Shown piece by piece: positions 51,189 through 60,280 of a DNA stretch of 64,000 bases (position 1 is its first letter; every line of letters starts with the position of its first letter). Position numbers and translations under genes: made by a program. The stretch comes from Streptomyces wedmorensis. GTDB lineage: Bacteria > Actinomycetota > Actinomycetes > Streptomycetales > Streptomycetaceae. The DNA lies in NCBI RefSeq assembly GCF_000716445.1, contig NZ_JNWK01000040.1:59802-123801 (forward strand), in the 5' to 3' direction. A model generated the notes under the pieces. The model saw only the letters and a list, made by a program, of their open reading frames with translations, was not told the origin of the DNA and did no database searches.

Positions 51189-52583
51189 TCACGCGCGGGG
51201 GAGGAAGAGCCCGGCCAGGACGGCTCCGGCGGCGACGATCGCGGCGTTGACGAGGACCGCGAGGCCGATGCCGTCGAGGAGCACGGGGGCGGTGACGACG
51301 ACGGCGCTCATGATCGGCGTGCCCATGGTGATGCCGATCTGCTGGGTCATGGTCGCGAGGCCGGTCGCCGCGCCCTGCTCGCCGTCGGGGATGCCCGAGG
51401 TGGCGGTGACCATGAAACCGACGATCGCGAGCATGTTGCCGACGCCGCCCGCGAAGGTCGCGGCGAGCAGCAGCCAGAGGCCGCTGCGGTCGTCGCCGAG
51501 CCCGTACAGGGAGAGGGTCGCGACGGCCTGGAGGAGTCCGCCGGAGACGAGGGCGGTACGGGCTCCGAAGCGGCCGATGAAGCGGGAGGCGGTCACCCCG
51601 CCGAGGATCGTGCCGGCGCCGAGGACGCCGAAGGAGAGCCCGGCGGCGAGCGGCGAGAAGCCGAGGACGTCCTGGAGGTGGAGCGTCATCAGGAAGACCA
51701 GCGAGGTCTCGGTGACGAAGGCGACGAGCCCGGCGGCGTTGCCCCAGACGACCGTGCGGCGCTTCAGGACGTGGAGGGGGACGAGGGGCGAGGCGGCGCG
51801 GCGCTCGACGAGGCCGAAGGCGGCGAGGAGGACGGCTCCGGCGGCGAGGGCGAGGAGGGCGGCGGGATCGGTCCAGCCGTGCTCGCCGGCGACGGTCAGG
51901 CCGTAGACGAGGGCGAGGAGGCCGCCGGTGACGGTGATCGCGCCGGGCACGTCGAGGCGGGGGCGGACCGCGGGACGGCTCTCCTGGACGACGGCGGGGG
52001 CGACGAGGAGGACGGCGAGGGCGACCGGCACGTTGACGAGGAAGGCCCAGCGCCAGGAGAGCAGGTCGGTGAGGACGCCGCCGAGGATCGCGCCGGTGGT
52101 GAAGCCCGCGGACATCAGGGCGCCGTTGAGGCCGAGCGCCTTGGCGCGCAGCGGGCCCTCGGGGAAGGAGGAGGTGAGCAGGGAGAGCCCGGCGGGGGTG
52201 ACGGCGGCGGTGGCGAGGCCCTGGGCGACCCGGGCGGCCATCAGCACCTCCGGGCCGGTGGCGAGGCCGCCGACGAGCGAGGAGAGGCCGAGGAGCGCCA
52301 TGCCGCCGAGGAAGAGGCGGCGGCGGCCGACGAGGTCGGCGACGCGCCCGAAGAGGAGGGTGAAGCCGGCGGCGGCGAGGGCGAAGGCGGTGGCGATCCA
52401 CTGGAGGCCGCCGAGGGTGAAGCCGAGCCCCTGGCCGATGACGGGCAGGGCCACGTTCAGGATCGAGAAGTCGACGGCCAGCATGAACTGGGCGAGGAGC
52501 AGGACGACGAGGACGAGCCGCGTCCGGCCGGTCATGCGGGTTTCGGCGCGGTCCGCGGGGGCGGGGAGATCGAGGGTGACCAT
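51189..52583 (-). CDS. DHA2-type MFS drug efflux transporter
   Basis: The 464-residue protein has about 14 hydrophobic segments. The N-terminal RLVLVVLLLAQFMLAVDFSILNVALPVIGQGLGF, LFGRVADLVGRRRLF (MFS motif A) and GLNGALMSAGFTTGAILGGVLTDLLSWRWAFLVNVPVAL (motif C region) are typical of EmrB/QacA-type proton antiporters. It is divergent from a TetR gene that very likely represses it. Confidence 0.9.
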   Translation of the reverse strand: MVTLDLPAPADRAETRMTGRTRLVLVVLLLAQFMLAVDFSILNVALPVIGQGLGFTLGGLQWIATAFALAAAGFTLLFGRVADLVGRRRLFLGGMALLGLSSLVGGLATGPEVLMAARVAQGLATAAVTPAGLSLLTSSFPEGPLRAKALGLNGALMSAGFTTGAILGGVLTDLLSWRWAFLVNVPVALAVLLVAPAVVQESRPAVRPRLDVPGAITVTGGLLALVYGLTVAGEHGWTDPAALLALAAGAVLLAAFGLVERRAASPLVPLHVLKRRTVVWGNAAGLVAFVTETSLVFLMTLHLQDVLGFSPLAAGLSFGVLGAGTILGGVTASRFIGRFGARTALVSGGLLQAVATLSLYGLGDDRSGLWLLLAATFAGGVGNMLAIVGFMVTATSGIPDGEQGAATGLATMTQQIGITMGTPIMSAVVVTAPVLLDGIGLAVLVNAAIVAAGAVLAGLFLPRA

Positions 52584-52592
52584 GCGAGACCC

Positions 52593-52618
52593 CTTAATGG
52601 GAAGCTGGTTCCGTTAAG
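52593..52618. promoter_or_regulatory. TetR operator candidate between efflux gene and its regulator
   Basis: CTTAATGGGAA-N5-TTCCGTTAAG is an imperfect dyad (9 of 11 pairs) filling the gap between the divergent MFS start (52583) and the ATG at 52619. TTAATGGAACTGG recurs at 52649-52661, inside the proposed start region of the tetR gene. Confidence 0.6.
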
Positions 52619-53287
52619 ATGTCCCGTACCGTAGCAGAGTCGATGGCGTTAATGGAACTGGAGACCCGTTTGAACGAGAGTCGGCCGGCCACGCCCGGCA
52701 CCCTGCGCCCCGGCGGCCGCACCGCGAAGGTCCGGAGGGCCGTCCTCGACGCCACCCTGGACGCCCTGGCGGAGTCCGGCTTCCACGCCCTGAACATGGA
52801 CCGGATCGCCGCGAGCGCCGGCGTCGGCAAGACCACCGTCTACCGCCGCTGGACCTCCCCCACCGGCCTGGTCGGCGACCTCCTGCACGACATGGCGGAG
52901 CAGTCCCTGCCCGCCGCCGACACCGGCACCCTCGCCGGCGACCTCCGGGCCAACGCCGAACTCGTCCGGGCCACCCTCACCGACCCCCGGATGGGCGCCG
53001 TCTTCCGCGCGGTCATCGCCGCGGCGGCCTGCGACGAGGAGTGCGCCCGCGCCCTCGCCGGCTTCTACCGGACCCGGCTCGCCGAATGGACCCCGGCCGT
53101 CGCCAAGGGCGCCGCCCGCGGCGAGGTCCCGGCCGGGACGGACCCCGTGGAGCTGCTCCGGGCCGTCTCCGCACCGCTCTACTACCGCTTCGCGGTCACC
53201 CACGAGGAGCTCGCCGCGGACGTGGCGGAACGGGCCGCGACGGCGGCGCTCGCGGCCGCGCGCGACGGCGTGTTCGTCCGCGAATAG
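52619..53287 (+). CDS. TetR-family repressor of the adjacent efflux gene
   Basis: The 222-residue protein has a TetR helix-turn-helix (VRRAVLDATLDALAESGFHALNMDRIAASAGVGKTTVYRRWTSPTGLVGDLL) and the larger TetR_C-type ligand domain. From ATG 52619 there would be no leader at all and codon 11 is TTA (bldA type). Starting at ATG 52652 removes the TTA and leaves a second operator-like repeat across the start. Neither has a strong ribosome site. It is divergent from the DHA2 transporter. Confidence 0.87.
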   Translation: MSRTVAESMALMELETRLNESRPATPGTLRPGGRTAKVRRAVLDATLDALAESGFHALNMDRIAASAGVGKTTVYRRWTSPTGLVGDLLHDMAEQSLPAADTGTLAGDLRANAELVRATLTDPRMGAVFRAVIAAAACDEECARALAGFYRTRLAEWTPAVAKGAARGEVPAGTDPVELLRAVSAPLYYRFAVTHEELAADVAERAATAALAAARDGVFVRE

Positions 53288-53295
53288 TCCTTCGG

Positions 53296-53333
53296 CGCGG
53301 GGCGCCTGAGTATCCGTACTCAGGCGCCCCGCG
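53296..53333 (+). terminator. Perfect 17-bp hairpin terminator of tetR
   Basis: CGCGGGGCGCCTGAGTA and its complement flank a TCCG loop, 9 nt past the stop. Confidence 0.92.
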
Positions 53334-53356
53334 GGCCGCGCCCGGAGGATCGGGGC

Positions 53357-53485
53357 ATGCTGTGGTCCGACCCGAAGAACCAGCCCCCGAAGTTCCTGCG
53401 GGACATGCAGGCGATGCTCCGCCGCACCGGCGTGCTCCTGGCGCTGGCGATGGTGGTGGCGATGTTCGTCGCCAGCTCGCGATGA
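53357..53485 (+). CDS. 42-residue single-pass membrane protein
   Basis: The protein reads LWSDPKNQPPKFLRDMQAMLRR then a membrane helix TGVLLALAMVVAMFVASSR. CGGAGG lies 7 nt before the ATG, and the gene starts right after a terminator, so it has its own promoter region or belongs to the maf unit. Codon usage is normal. Its final codons are the beginning of a 51-bp tandem repeat. Function is unknown. Confidence 0.7.
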   Translation: MLWSDPKNQPPKFLRDMQAMLRRTGVLLALAMVVAMFVASSR

Positions 53486-53682
53486 GCCGGTGACGGAAGC
53501 CGCGTCGCGGCGGCGCGCGTCGCCGACGGGCGACGAGCCGCGGACGGAGGCCGGTTCGGGGCGGCGCGCGTCGCCGACGGGCGACGAGCCGCGGACGGAG
53601 GCCGGTCCGGGGCGGCACGCGTCGCCGACGGGCGACGAGCCGGTGACGGGGGCCGGTTCGGCGGGAACGGGCGGGCGGTACT
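53479..53682. repeat. Minisatellite: four 51-bp tandem repeats
   Basis: GCGAYGAGCC starts at 53479, 53530, 53581 and 53632, exactly 51 bp apart. Complete units contain a CGTCGCC-GACG-GGCGACG hairpin. The array fills the space between the 42-residue gene and maf. Confidence 0.88.
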
Positions 53683-53684
53683 GA
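53490..53684 (+). CDS. Possible 64-residue ORF of 17-residue repeats (doubtful)
   Basis: GTG 53490 opens a frame in which the 51-bp repeat encodes [21 protein letters not shown] units three times, ending TGGRY just before maf. The 51-bp period preserves the frame, and no stop occurs. However, there is no ribosome site, the composition is low-complexity and the start overlaps the repeat. It may be non-coding DNA that merely stays open. Confidence 0.3.
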   Translation: MTEAASRRRASPTGDEPRTEAGSGRRASPTGDEPRTEAGPGRHASPTGDEPVTGAGSAGTGGRY

Positions 53685-53697
53685 CTACGCTGCCCCC

Positions 53698-54303
53698 ATG
53701 ACTGCTGACCCGCGCCGTGTCGTGCTCGCCTCCGCCTCCCCCGCCCGTCTCGGCCTGCTCCGCCAGGCAGGGCTCACCCCCGAGGTGATCGTGAGCGGTG
53801 TCGACGAGGACAAGGTCCACGCCCCGACCCCGGCCGAGCTGGCCCTCGCGCTCGCCGAGGCGAAGGCCGCCCACGTGGCCGCCAGGCCCGAGGTCTTCGG
53901 CGCGCTCGTGATCGGCTGCGACTCGGTCCTGGAACTCGACAAGCAGGCCCTCGGCAAGCCGGCGGACGCCGAGGAGGCCACCGCCCGCTGGAAGGCGATG
54001 CGCGGCCGGGCCGGCATCCTGCAGACCGGTCACTGCGTGTACGACACGGCCGCCAAGCGGTACGAGTCGGCGACCGCCTCCACCGTGGTGCGTTTCGGCG
54101 AGCCGACGGACCAGGAGATCGCGGCGTACGTGGCCAGCGGCGAACCGCTGCACGTGGCGGGCGCGTTCACCCTCGACGGGCGCTCGGCGCCGTTCATCGA
54201 CGGCATCGACGGCGACCCGGGCAACGTGATCGGCCTGTCGCTGCCGCTGCTGCGCAAGCTGCTGCGCAAGCTGAACGTCGAGATCACCGACCTCTGGACC
54301 TGA
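53698..54303 (+). CDS. maf: Maf-like nucleoside triphosphate pyrophosphatase
   Basis: The 201-residue protein has [19 protein letters not shown], the GCDSVLELD metal/base loop, [28 protein letters not shown], and [33 protein letters not shown]. Maf proteins hydrolyse non-canonical or pyrimidine NTPs to prevent misincorporation. The gene ends 4 bp from the stop of a convergent membrane protein, with no terminator between. Confidence 0.92.
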   Translation: MTADPRRVVLASASPARLGLLRQAGLTPEVIVSGVDEDKVHAPTPAELALALAEAKAAHVAARPEVFGALVIGCDSVLELDKQALGKPADAEEATARWKAMRGRAGILQTGHCVYDTAAKRYESATASTVVRFGEPTDQEIAAYVASGEPLHVAGAFTLDGRSAPFIDGIDGDPGNVIGLSLPLLRKLLRKLNVEITDLWT

Positions 54304-54307
54304 CCGC

Positions 54308-54757
54308 TCAGGCGGCCGCGGGCCCCGCCGCGGGTTCCGCCTCCGGGGTCTCCTTGCCGTACATCACCAGGGTGAGGACGAGCAGGCCGAGGACGAGCAT
54401 CAGGAAGGCGAAGGCCTTCCAGCCGAGGAGGCCGACGGCGACCGCGCCGAGGATGCCGTGGACGACGGCGCAGCCGATGAGGAGCACCCTGCCGAAGCGG
54501 CCGGGCGCCCGGTCGCGGATGCCCGCGACGAGGGCGACGAGACCGCAGAGGACGAGGGCGGCACCGGAGCCGATGCCGAGCGCCCAGGTGCCGGTGACCA
54601 TCGCGTCGGGGTCCATGCCGTCGAGCGACATGGCCTGCACCTCGACGAACCGCGCCATCACGGCGTTGATCGCGACGATGCCGGGCGCTTCGAGGAGGAG
54701 CACCGCCGCCGTCACGAGAGCTATCGGTCTGCGGGCCACCTCGGCCACCCCCTGCAT
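54308..54757 (-). CDS. Four-helix integral membrane protein of unknown function
   Basis: The 149-residue protein has four hydrophobic segments (IALVTAAVLLLEAPGIVAINAVM; GTWALGIGSGAALVLCGLVALVAGI; GRVLLIGCAVVHGILGAVAVGLL; KAFAFLMLVLGLLVLTLVMYG) and an acidic/alanine-rich tail. The frame continues upstream to 54940, but ATG 54757 fits the hydrophobic start. There is no family signature. It lies between maf and the carboxylase alpha gene. Confidence 0.78.
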   Translation of the reverse strand: MQGVAEVARRPIALVTAAVLLLEAPGIVAINAVMARFVEVQAMSLDGMDPDAMVTGTWALGIGSGAALVLCGLVALVAGIRDRAPGRFGRVLLIGCAVVHGILGAVAVGLLGWKAFAFLMLVLGLLVLTLVMYGKETPEAEPAAGPAAA

Positions 54758-55112
54758 TCGCTTGTTACCGACAGTACGATCGACAGCGCGAAGGCTACTG
54801 GCCGGTAAACACCGGGACAAGGGTTCGCACACGAACGGGCGGCGGCACCGGGTCCGCAAAGAATCGTTGAGCCATTCGTAGGGACTCGACAAAGAAACCC
54901 GAATGGCGACTGGCCGCATGAACAGAGACCTGCGCCACACCTCGGAGCTACTGTGCCGTAAAGGAACCCTGCGTACCGTGGTGCGACAAGGGAATTCACG
55001 ACCCGAGCAGGCCCGGGGTCACGCTCCGTGTGGGCAAGCTCACCACTGGGGACGGGTCGAAAGGCCGTGTCGGCAGTCCCTAAACTCAGCTTGTTTCAAG
55101 GAGGGAGCCATC
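54758..55112. other. 355-bp regulatory region upstream of the carboxylase alpha gene
   Basis: No credible gene is seen; in-frame codons before GTG 55113 lack coding bias. It must hold the promoters of both the minus-strand membrane protein and the alpha subunit. I could not pick convincing -35/-10 pairs. Confidence 0.5.
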
Positions 55113-56867
55113 GTGCGCAAGGTGCTCATCGCCAACCGTGGCGAAATCGCTGTCCGTGTGGCCCGGGCGTGCCGGGACGCGGGTATCGGCAGCGTGGCCG
55201 TGTACGCCGATCCGGACCGGGACGCTCTGCACGTCCGGGCGGCCGACGAGGCGTTCGCTCTGGGCGGTGACACTCCGGCGACCAGTTATCTGGACATGGC
55301 CAAGGTGTTGCAGGCCGCGAAGGACTCCGGCGCGGACGCCGTCCACCCGGGCTACGGCTTCCTCTCCGAGAACGCCGAGTTCGCACAGGCGGTCCTGGAC
55401 GCCGGTCTGATCTGGATCGGCCCGCCGCCGCAGGCGATCCGCGACCTCGGCGACAAGGTGGCGGCGCGTCACATCGCGCAGCGCGCCGGCGCCCCGCTCG
55501 TCGCCGGTACGCCCGACCCGGTGTCCGGCGCCGACGAGGTCGTCGCCTTCGCCGAGGAGCACGGCCTGCCGATCGCGATCAAGGCCGCCTTCGGTGGCGG
55601 CGGTCGCGGCCTGAAGGTCGCCCGGACCCTCGAAGAGGTCCCCGAGCTGTACGACTCCGCCGTCCGCGAGGCCGTCGCCGCCTTCGGCCGCGGCGAGTGC
55701 TTCGTCGAGCGCTACCTCGACAAGCCGCGGCACGTCGAGACGCAGTGCCTCGCCGACTCGCACGGCAACGTGGTCGTGGTCTCCACCCGTGACTGCTCGC
55801 TCCAGCGCCGCCACCAGAAGCTGGTCGAGGAGGCGCCCGCGCCGTTCCTGACGGCCGAGCAGAACGCGGAGCTGTACGCGGCGTCGAAGGCGATCCTGAA
55901 GGAGGCCGGCTACGTCGGCGCCGGCACGGTCGAGTTCCTCGTCGGCACCGACGGCACGATCTCCTTCCTGGAGGTCAACACCCGCCTCCAGGTCGAGCAC
56001 CCGGTCACCGAAGAGGTCACCGGCCTCGACCTGGTCCGTGAGATGTTCCGCATCGCCGACGGCGAGGAGCTCGGTTACGGCGACCCCGCCGTGCGCGGTC
56101 ACTCCTTCGAGTTCCGCATCAACGGCGAGGACCCGGGCCGCGGCTTCCTGCCCGCCCCCGGCACCGTCACCGTCTTCAACGCCCCCACCGGCCCCGGTGT
56201 CCGTCTGGACGCCGGTGTCGAGTCGGGCTCGGTCATCGGCCCGGCGTGGGACTCGCTCCTCGCCAAGCTGATCGTCACCGGTGCGACCCGCGAGCAGGCG
56301 CTCCAGCGCGCCGCCCGCGCCCTGGCGGAGTTCAAGGTCGAGGGCATGGCGACCGCGATCCCGTTCCACCAGGCCGTCGTCGTCGACCCCGACTTCACCG
56401 CCGACCCGTTCCGCGTCCACACCCGGTGGATCGAGACGGAGTTCGTCAACGAGATCAAGCCGTTCGCCCCCGCCGGCGGCGAGGCGGACGAGGACGAGGG
56501 CAACCGCGAGACGATCGTCGTCGAGGTCGGCGGCAAGCGCCTCGAGGTCTCCCTGCCGTCCTCGCTCGGCATGACGCTGGCCCGCACGGGCCTCGCGGCG
56601 GGTGCGAAGCCGAAGCGGCGCGCGGCCAAGAAGTCCGGCCCGACCGCCTCCGGCGACACCCTCGCCTCCCCGATGCAGGGCACGATCGTCAAGGTCGCGG
56701 TCGAGGAGGGCCAGGAGGTCAAGGAGGGCGACCTGATCGTCGTCCTGGAGGCCATGAAGATGGAGCAGCCGCTGAACGCGCACCGCTCCGGCACCGTCAA
56801 GGGGCTGAACGCCGAGGTCGGCGCGTCGGTCACCTCCGGTGCCTCCATCTGCGACATCAAGGACTGA
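55113..56867 (+). CDS. accA2: Acyl-CoA carboxylase alpha subunit (biotin carboxylase plus BCCP)
   Basis: The 584-residue protein has an N-terminal biotin carboxylase ([41 protein letters not shown] loop [30 protein letters not shown]). A spacer follows, then the biotinyl domain ending [12 protein letters not shown] with biotin-accepting Lys549. It is close to the 590 residues I recall for S. coelicolor AccA2. It carboxylates biotin for the PccB/AccB beta subunits. GTG 55113 has GGAGGGAG upstream. The symbol rests on length and neighbourhood; AccA1 would be nearly identical. Confidence 0.92.
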   Translation: MRKVLIANRGEIAVRVARACRDAGIGSVAVYADPDRDALHVRAADEAFALGGDTPATSYLDMAKVLQAAKDSGADAVHPGYGFLSENAEFAQAVLDAGLIWIGPPPQAIRDLGDKVAARHIAQRAGAPLVAGTPDPVSGADEVVAFAEEHGLPIAIKAAFGGGGRGLKVARTLEEVPELYDSAVREAVAAFGRGECFVERYLDKPRHVETQCLADSHGNVVVVSTRDCSLQRRHQKLVEEAPAPFLTAEQNAELYAASKAILKEAGYVGAGTVEFLVGTDGTISFLEVNTRLQVEHPVTEEVTGLDLVREMFRIADGEELGYGDPAVRGHSFEFRINGEDPGRGFLPAPGTVTVFNAPTGPGVRLDAGVESGSVIGPAWDSLLAKLIVTGATREQALQRAARALAEFKVEGMATAIPFHQAVVVDPDFTADPFRVHTRWIETEFVNEIKPFAPAGGEADEDEGNRETIVVEVGGKRLEVSLPSSLGMTLARTGLAAGAKPKRRAAKKSGPTASGDTLASPMQGTIVKVAVEEGQEVKEGDLIVVLEAMKMEQPLNAHRSGTVKGLNAEVGASVTSGASICDIKD

Positions 56868-56887
56868 CGTCGCACCCAGTACGGTAC

Positions 56888-56921
56888 GAAGGGCCCGCAG
56901 GCAGCCGCCTGCGGGCCCTTC
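56888..56921 (+). terminator. Perfect 15-bp hairpin terminator
   Basis: GAAGGGCCCGCAGGC pairs with GCCTGCGGGCCCTTC around AGCC, 20 nt after the carboxylase stop. Confidence 0.92.
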
Positions 56922-56970
56922 GGGCATGCCGTGTCCCGCGGATCGGGCCGGACCAGGGGAGGCCATCACC

Positions 56971-57516
56971 ATGCGAGCCGACGCGCGCCGCAACCACGAG
57001 CGGCTGCTCACCGAAGCCCGGGCCGCCTTCGCGCGACAGGGCACCGACGCGCCCCTGGAGGAGATCGCGCGGCGCGCGGGCGTCGGGATCGGCACGCTCT
57101 ACCGTCACTTCCCCACCCGGGCCGAGCTCCTCAACGCGGTCTTCCAGGAGGCCCTGGCGGAACTGCTCGACCGCTCGCGGGATCTGGCGGGGGCGGACGC
57201 GCCGTGCCGGGCGCTCGTGGAATGGCTGCGGGCCCTGATCACCCACGCGGTCGAGTACCGGGGGCTCGCGCACGCGCTGATGTCCGCCTCGTACGACCGG
57301 AGTTCGGCCCTCGCCCGGTGCAGCGATCCGCTGCGTGCGGCGGGCGAGCGGCTGCTCGGGCGCGCCCAGGAGGCGGGGCAGGTCCGCGCCGACGTGTCGA
57401 TCGGCGACCTGATGCAGCTGACCAACGCGATCGCGCTGGCGGCGGAGCAGTGCCCGGAGGACACCCTGCTCGCGGATCGTCTCCTCGCCCTGACCCTGCG
57501 CGGCCTCAAGGACTGA
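56971..57516 (+). CDS. TetR-family transcriptional regulator
   Basis: The 181-residue protein has the helix-turn-helix RRNHERLLTEARAAFARQGTDAPLEEIARRAGVGIGTLYRHFPTRAELLNAVF and a short SbtR-like C-terminal domain (LVEWLRALITHAVEYRGLAHALMS; AGQVRADVSIGDLMQLTNAIALAAEQ). ATG 56971 follows a GGGGAGG site. There is no divergent target beside it: upstream is the carboxylase terminator, and downstream lies a convergent DeoR gene. Confidence 0.87.
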   Translation: MRADARRNHERLLTEARAAFARQGTDAPLEEIARRAGVGIGTLYRHFPTRAELLNAVFQEALAELLDRSRDLAGADAPCRALVEWLRALITHAVEYRGLAHALMSASYDRSSALARCSDPLRAAGERLLGRAQEAGQVRADVSIGDLMQLTNAIALAAEQCPEDTLLADRLLALTLRGLKD

Positions 57517-57639
57517 GCGGCTCGCGCCGGCCCTGCGGGGACTCACGGCCGAGCGGCTCGCGACGCCACCGGACCACCGGGGGTTTCCTGCCGTGCGCGC
57601 GGAGGGCGTGGGACCCCTGGGGGAGGGTCCCTCGGGGCC

Positions 57640-58596
57640 TCAGCGGCGACGCATGTCCGCGACGCGCGCGGTGCGCTCCATCGTCTCCGCGGCCATCGCG
57701 CCGCCCGGGCCCCGGTACTGCCCGGCTGCCATCCGGCCCCGCTGGACCGGGAGGGGCATGTCACGGCGGGGCCGGGCGCCCGGAGGGTGCTGGTCGCCGC
57801 CGCCCTGGCCCTGGCCGGTGCCTGCGACGGCGATCTGCACGCCCTGGTCGGCGAGGGCCTGGAGCTCGGTGGCGGCCCGGTCGTCGTGGGCCGGGGGCTC
57901 GTCGGTGACCAGCCGGGTGATGACGTCCGTCGGCACCGTCTGGAACATGGTGTCGGAGCCGAGCTTGGTGTGGTCGGCGAGGACGACGACCTCCGCCGCC
58001 GCCTGCACCAGCGCCCGGTCCACGCTCGCGGAGAGCATGTTGGACGTGGACAGGCCCCGCTCGGCGGTGAGCCCGCTTCCGGAGAGGAAGGCCCGGGAGA
58101 CCCGCAGCCCCTGGAGGGACTGCTCGGCACCGCTGCCCACCAGCGCGTAGTTGGAGCCGCGCAGGGTGCCGCCGGTCATGACGACCTCGACCCGGTTGGC
58201 GTGGGCGAGGGCCTGGGCGACGAGCAGGGAGTTGGTGACCACGGTCAGACCGGGCACGCGGGCGAGCCGGCGGGCCAGCTCCTGCGTGGTCGTCCCGGCG
58301 CCGACGACAATGGCCTCGCCTTCTTCGACGAGGCTCGCGGCGACGTCGGCGATGGCCGTCTTCTCCGCGGTCGCGAGATGGGATTTCTGCGGGAAGCCGG
58401 ATTCTCGCGTGAATCCACCCGGCAACACCGCACCGCCGTGGCGGCGGTCGAGGAGTCCTTCTGCCTCGAGCGCCCGTACGTCTCTCCGTACGGTCACTTC
58501 CGAGGTCTGGACGACGCGGGCGAGCTCGCGGAGCGACACGGCCCCATTGGCTCGCACCATTTCGAGGATCAACTGACGACGTTCTGCAGCGAACAC
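57640..58596 (-). CDS. DeoR/GlpR-family transcriptional regulator
   Basis: The 318-residue protein has the DeoR helix-turn-helix AAERRQLILEMVRANGAVSLRELARVVQTSEVTVRRDVRALEAEGLLDRRHGGAVLPGG. The sugar-phosphate-sensing domain has GEAIVVGAGTTTQELARRL, VVTNSLLVAQALA and VEVVMTGGTLRGSNYALVG. The last 55 residues (GTGQGQGGGDQHPPGARPRRD and after) are a disordered extension not usual for the family. Two genes away is purine nucleoside phosphorylase, so ribose- or deoxyribose-phosphate sensing is plausible. Confidence 0.88.
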   Translation of the reverse strand: MFAAERRQLILEMVRANGAVSLRELARVVQTSEVTVRRDVRALEAEGLLDRRHGGAVLPGGFTRESGFPQKSHLATAEKTAIADVAASLVEEGEAIVVGAGTTTQELARRLARVPGLTVVTNSLLVAQALAHANRVEVVMTGGTLRGSNYALVGSGAEQSLQGLRVSRAFLSGSGLTAERGLSTSNMLSASVDRALVQAAAEVVVLADHTKLGSDTMFQTVPTDVITRLVTDEPPAHDDRAATELQALADQGVQIAVAGTGQGQGGGDQHPPGARPRRDMPLPVQRGRMAAGQYRGPGGAMAAETMERTARVADMRRR

Positions 58597-58665
58597 GAAA
58601 CTGACAGTAACGTGACCGGCCGATACTTTTCAGCACTATGCGCCGAATTGCAGAAGATGCGCACG

Positions 58666-58699
58666 GACGGGGCCTCCAAGTGGTATGGGAGGCCCCGTC
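58666..58699 (-). terminator. Hairpin terminator downstream of the quinone dehydrogenase gene
   Basis: GACGGGGCCTCC and GGAGGCCCCGTC (12 bp, perfect) flank a 10-base loop, 87 nt past the minus-strand stop at 58786. Confidence 0.75.
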
Positions 58700-58785
58700 G
58701 TTGGTTGATCTATGCCCCGCCTTGCCGGGGGTTGTCCGAGTCGGCGAACCGTTCCCGCAGGCGGGAGCGGGGCCGGCCGGGGGTG

Positions 58786-60225
58786 TTACGCCTCGTCCGC
58801 CGACTTTCGGGTGTGCAACTGCCGTGCCACTTCCGCGATCGAGCCCGACAGGGAGGGGTACACGGTGAAAGCATTTGCGATCTGTTCGACCGTCAGATTG
58901 TTGTCGACCGCGATCGAGATCGGGTGGATCAGCTCGCTCGCCTTCGGGGCGACGACACAGCCGCCGACCACGATGCCGGTGCCCGGGCGGCAGAAGATCT
59001 TGACGAAGCCGTCCCTGATGCCCTGCATCTTCGCACGGGGGTTGCGCAGCAGCGGCAGCTTGACGACCTTGGCGTCGATCTTGCCCGCGTCCACGTCGGC
59101 CTGCGTGTAGCCGACGGTGGCGATCTCGGGGTCGGTGAAGACGTTCGACGAGACCGTCTTCAGGTTCAGCGGGGCCACCGCGTCGCCGAGGAAGTGGTAC
59201 ATCGCGATACGGCCCTGCATGGCGGCGACCGAGGCCAGCGCGAAGACGCCGGTGACGTCGCCGGCCGCGTACACGCCGGGGGCGCTGGTACGGGAGACCC
59301 GGTCGGTCCAGATGTGACCGGAGTCCTTCACCTTGACCCCGGCCTCCTCCAGGCCCATTCCGGCCGAGTTCGGGATCGCGCCGACCGCCATCAGGCAGTG
59401 CGTGCCGGAGATGACCCGGCCGTCCGAGAGGGTGACCTCGACCCGGTCGCCGACCCGCTTGGCGGACTCGGCGCGGGAGCGGGCCATGACGTTCATGCCG
59501 CGGCGCCGGAACACGTCCTCGAGGACGGCCGCCGCGTCAGGGTCCTCGCCCGGCAGCACCCGGTCGCGGGAGGAGACGAGGGTGACCCGGGAGCCGAGCG
59601 CCTGGTAGGCGCCGGCGAACTCGGCGCCGGTGACGCCGGAGCCGACCACGATGAGCTCCTCCGGGAGCTCCTTCAGGTCGTAGACCTGCGTCCAGTTCAG
59701 GATGCGCTCGCCGTCCGGCTTGGCGTCGGGCACCTCGCGCGGGTGGGCACCGGTCGCGATCAGCACGGCGTCCGCGGTGAGCGTCTCCTCCGTGCCGTCG
59801 GCCGCGGTGACGATCACCTGGCGGGAGCCGTCCACGGCCTGCCGGCCGGAGAGCCGGCCGCGGCCGCGCAGCACCCGGGCGCCGGCCCGGGTGACGGAGG
59901 CGGTGATGTCGTGCGACTGGGCGAGCGCGAGGCGCTTCACGCGTCGGTTGACCTTGCCGAGGTCCACGCCGACGACGCGGGCGGCCTGCTCGACGTGCGG
60001 GGTGTCGTCCGCGACGATGATGCCGAGCTCCTCGTACGAGGAGTCGAAGGTGGTCATCACCTCGGCGGTGGCGATCAGGGTCTTGGAGGGGACGCAGTCG
60101 GTCAGGACGGACGCGCCGCCGAGGCCGTCGCAGTCGACGACGGTCACCTCCGCGCCGAGTTGGGCGCCCACCAGGGCCGCCTCGTATCCGCCGGGTCCGC
60201 CGCCGATGATCACGATCCGGGTCAC
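58786..60225 (-). CDS. lpdA: NAD(P)H-quinone dehydrogenase (LpdA-type flavoprotein)
   Basis: The 479-residue protein has FAD motif VIIGGGPGGYEAAL, second dinucleotide fold VVGSGVTGAEFAGAY, GVYAAGDVTG, and the dimerisation domain ending AFTVYPSLSGSIAEVARQLH. Where dihydrolipoamide dehydrogenases have CxxxxC, this reads GASVLTDCVPSKTL, so the first redox cysteine is missing. This matches M. tuberculosis LpdA (Rv3303c), which reduces quinones rather than lipoamide. GTG 60225 is the start. Confidence 0.9.
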   Translation of the reverse strand: MTRIVIIGGGPGGYEAALVGAQLGAEVTVVDCDGLGGASVLTDCVPSKTLIATAEVMTTFDSSYEELGIIVADDTPHVEQAARVVGVDLGKVNRRVKRLALAQSHDITASVTRAGARVLRGRGRLSGRQAVDGSRQVIVTAADGTEETLTADAVLIATGAHPREVPDAKPDGERILNWTQVYDLKELPEELIVVGSGVTGAEFAGAYQALGSRVTLVSSRDRVLPGEDPDAAAVLEDVFRRRGMNVMARSRAESAKRVGDRVEVTLSDGRVISGTHCLMAVGAIPNSAGMGLEEAGVKVKDSGHIWTDRVSRTSAPGVYAAGDVTGVFALASVAAMQGRIAMYHFLGDAVAPLNLKTVSSNVFTDPEIATVGYTQADVDAGKIDAKVVKLPLLRNPRAKMQGIRDGFVKIFCRPGTGIVVGGCVVAPKASELIHPISIAVDNNLTVEQIANAFTVYPSLSGSIAEVARQLHTRKSADEA

Positions 60226-60280
60226 TGGGATCTACGCCTCGCGCTCTCGTTCTGCCGGGGGGTCCCCCCGCTGGGGTGCA

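Noticed and set aside
53479..53682. CRISPR-like array (regular repeats)
   Set aside because: The 51-bp units are contiguous with no unique spacers, there are only four, and no cas genes are nearby.
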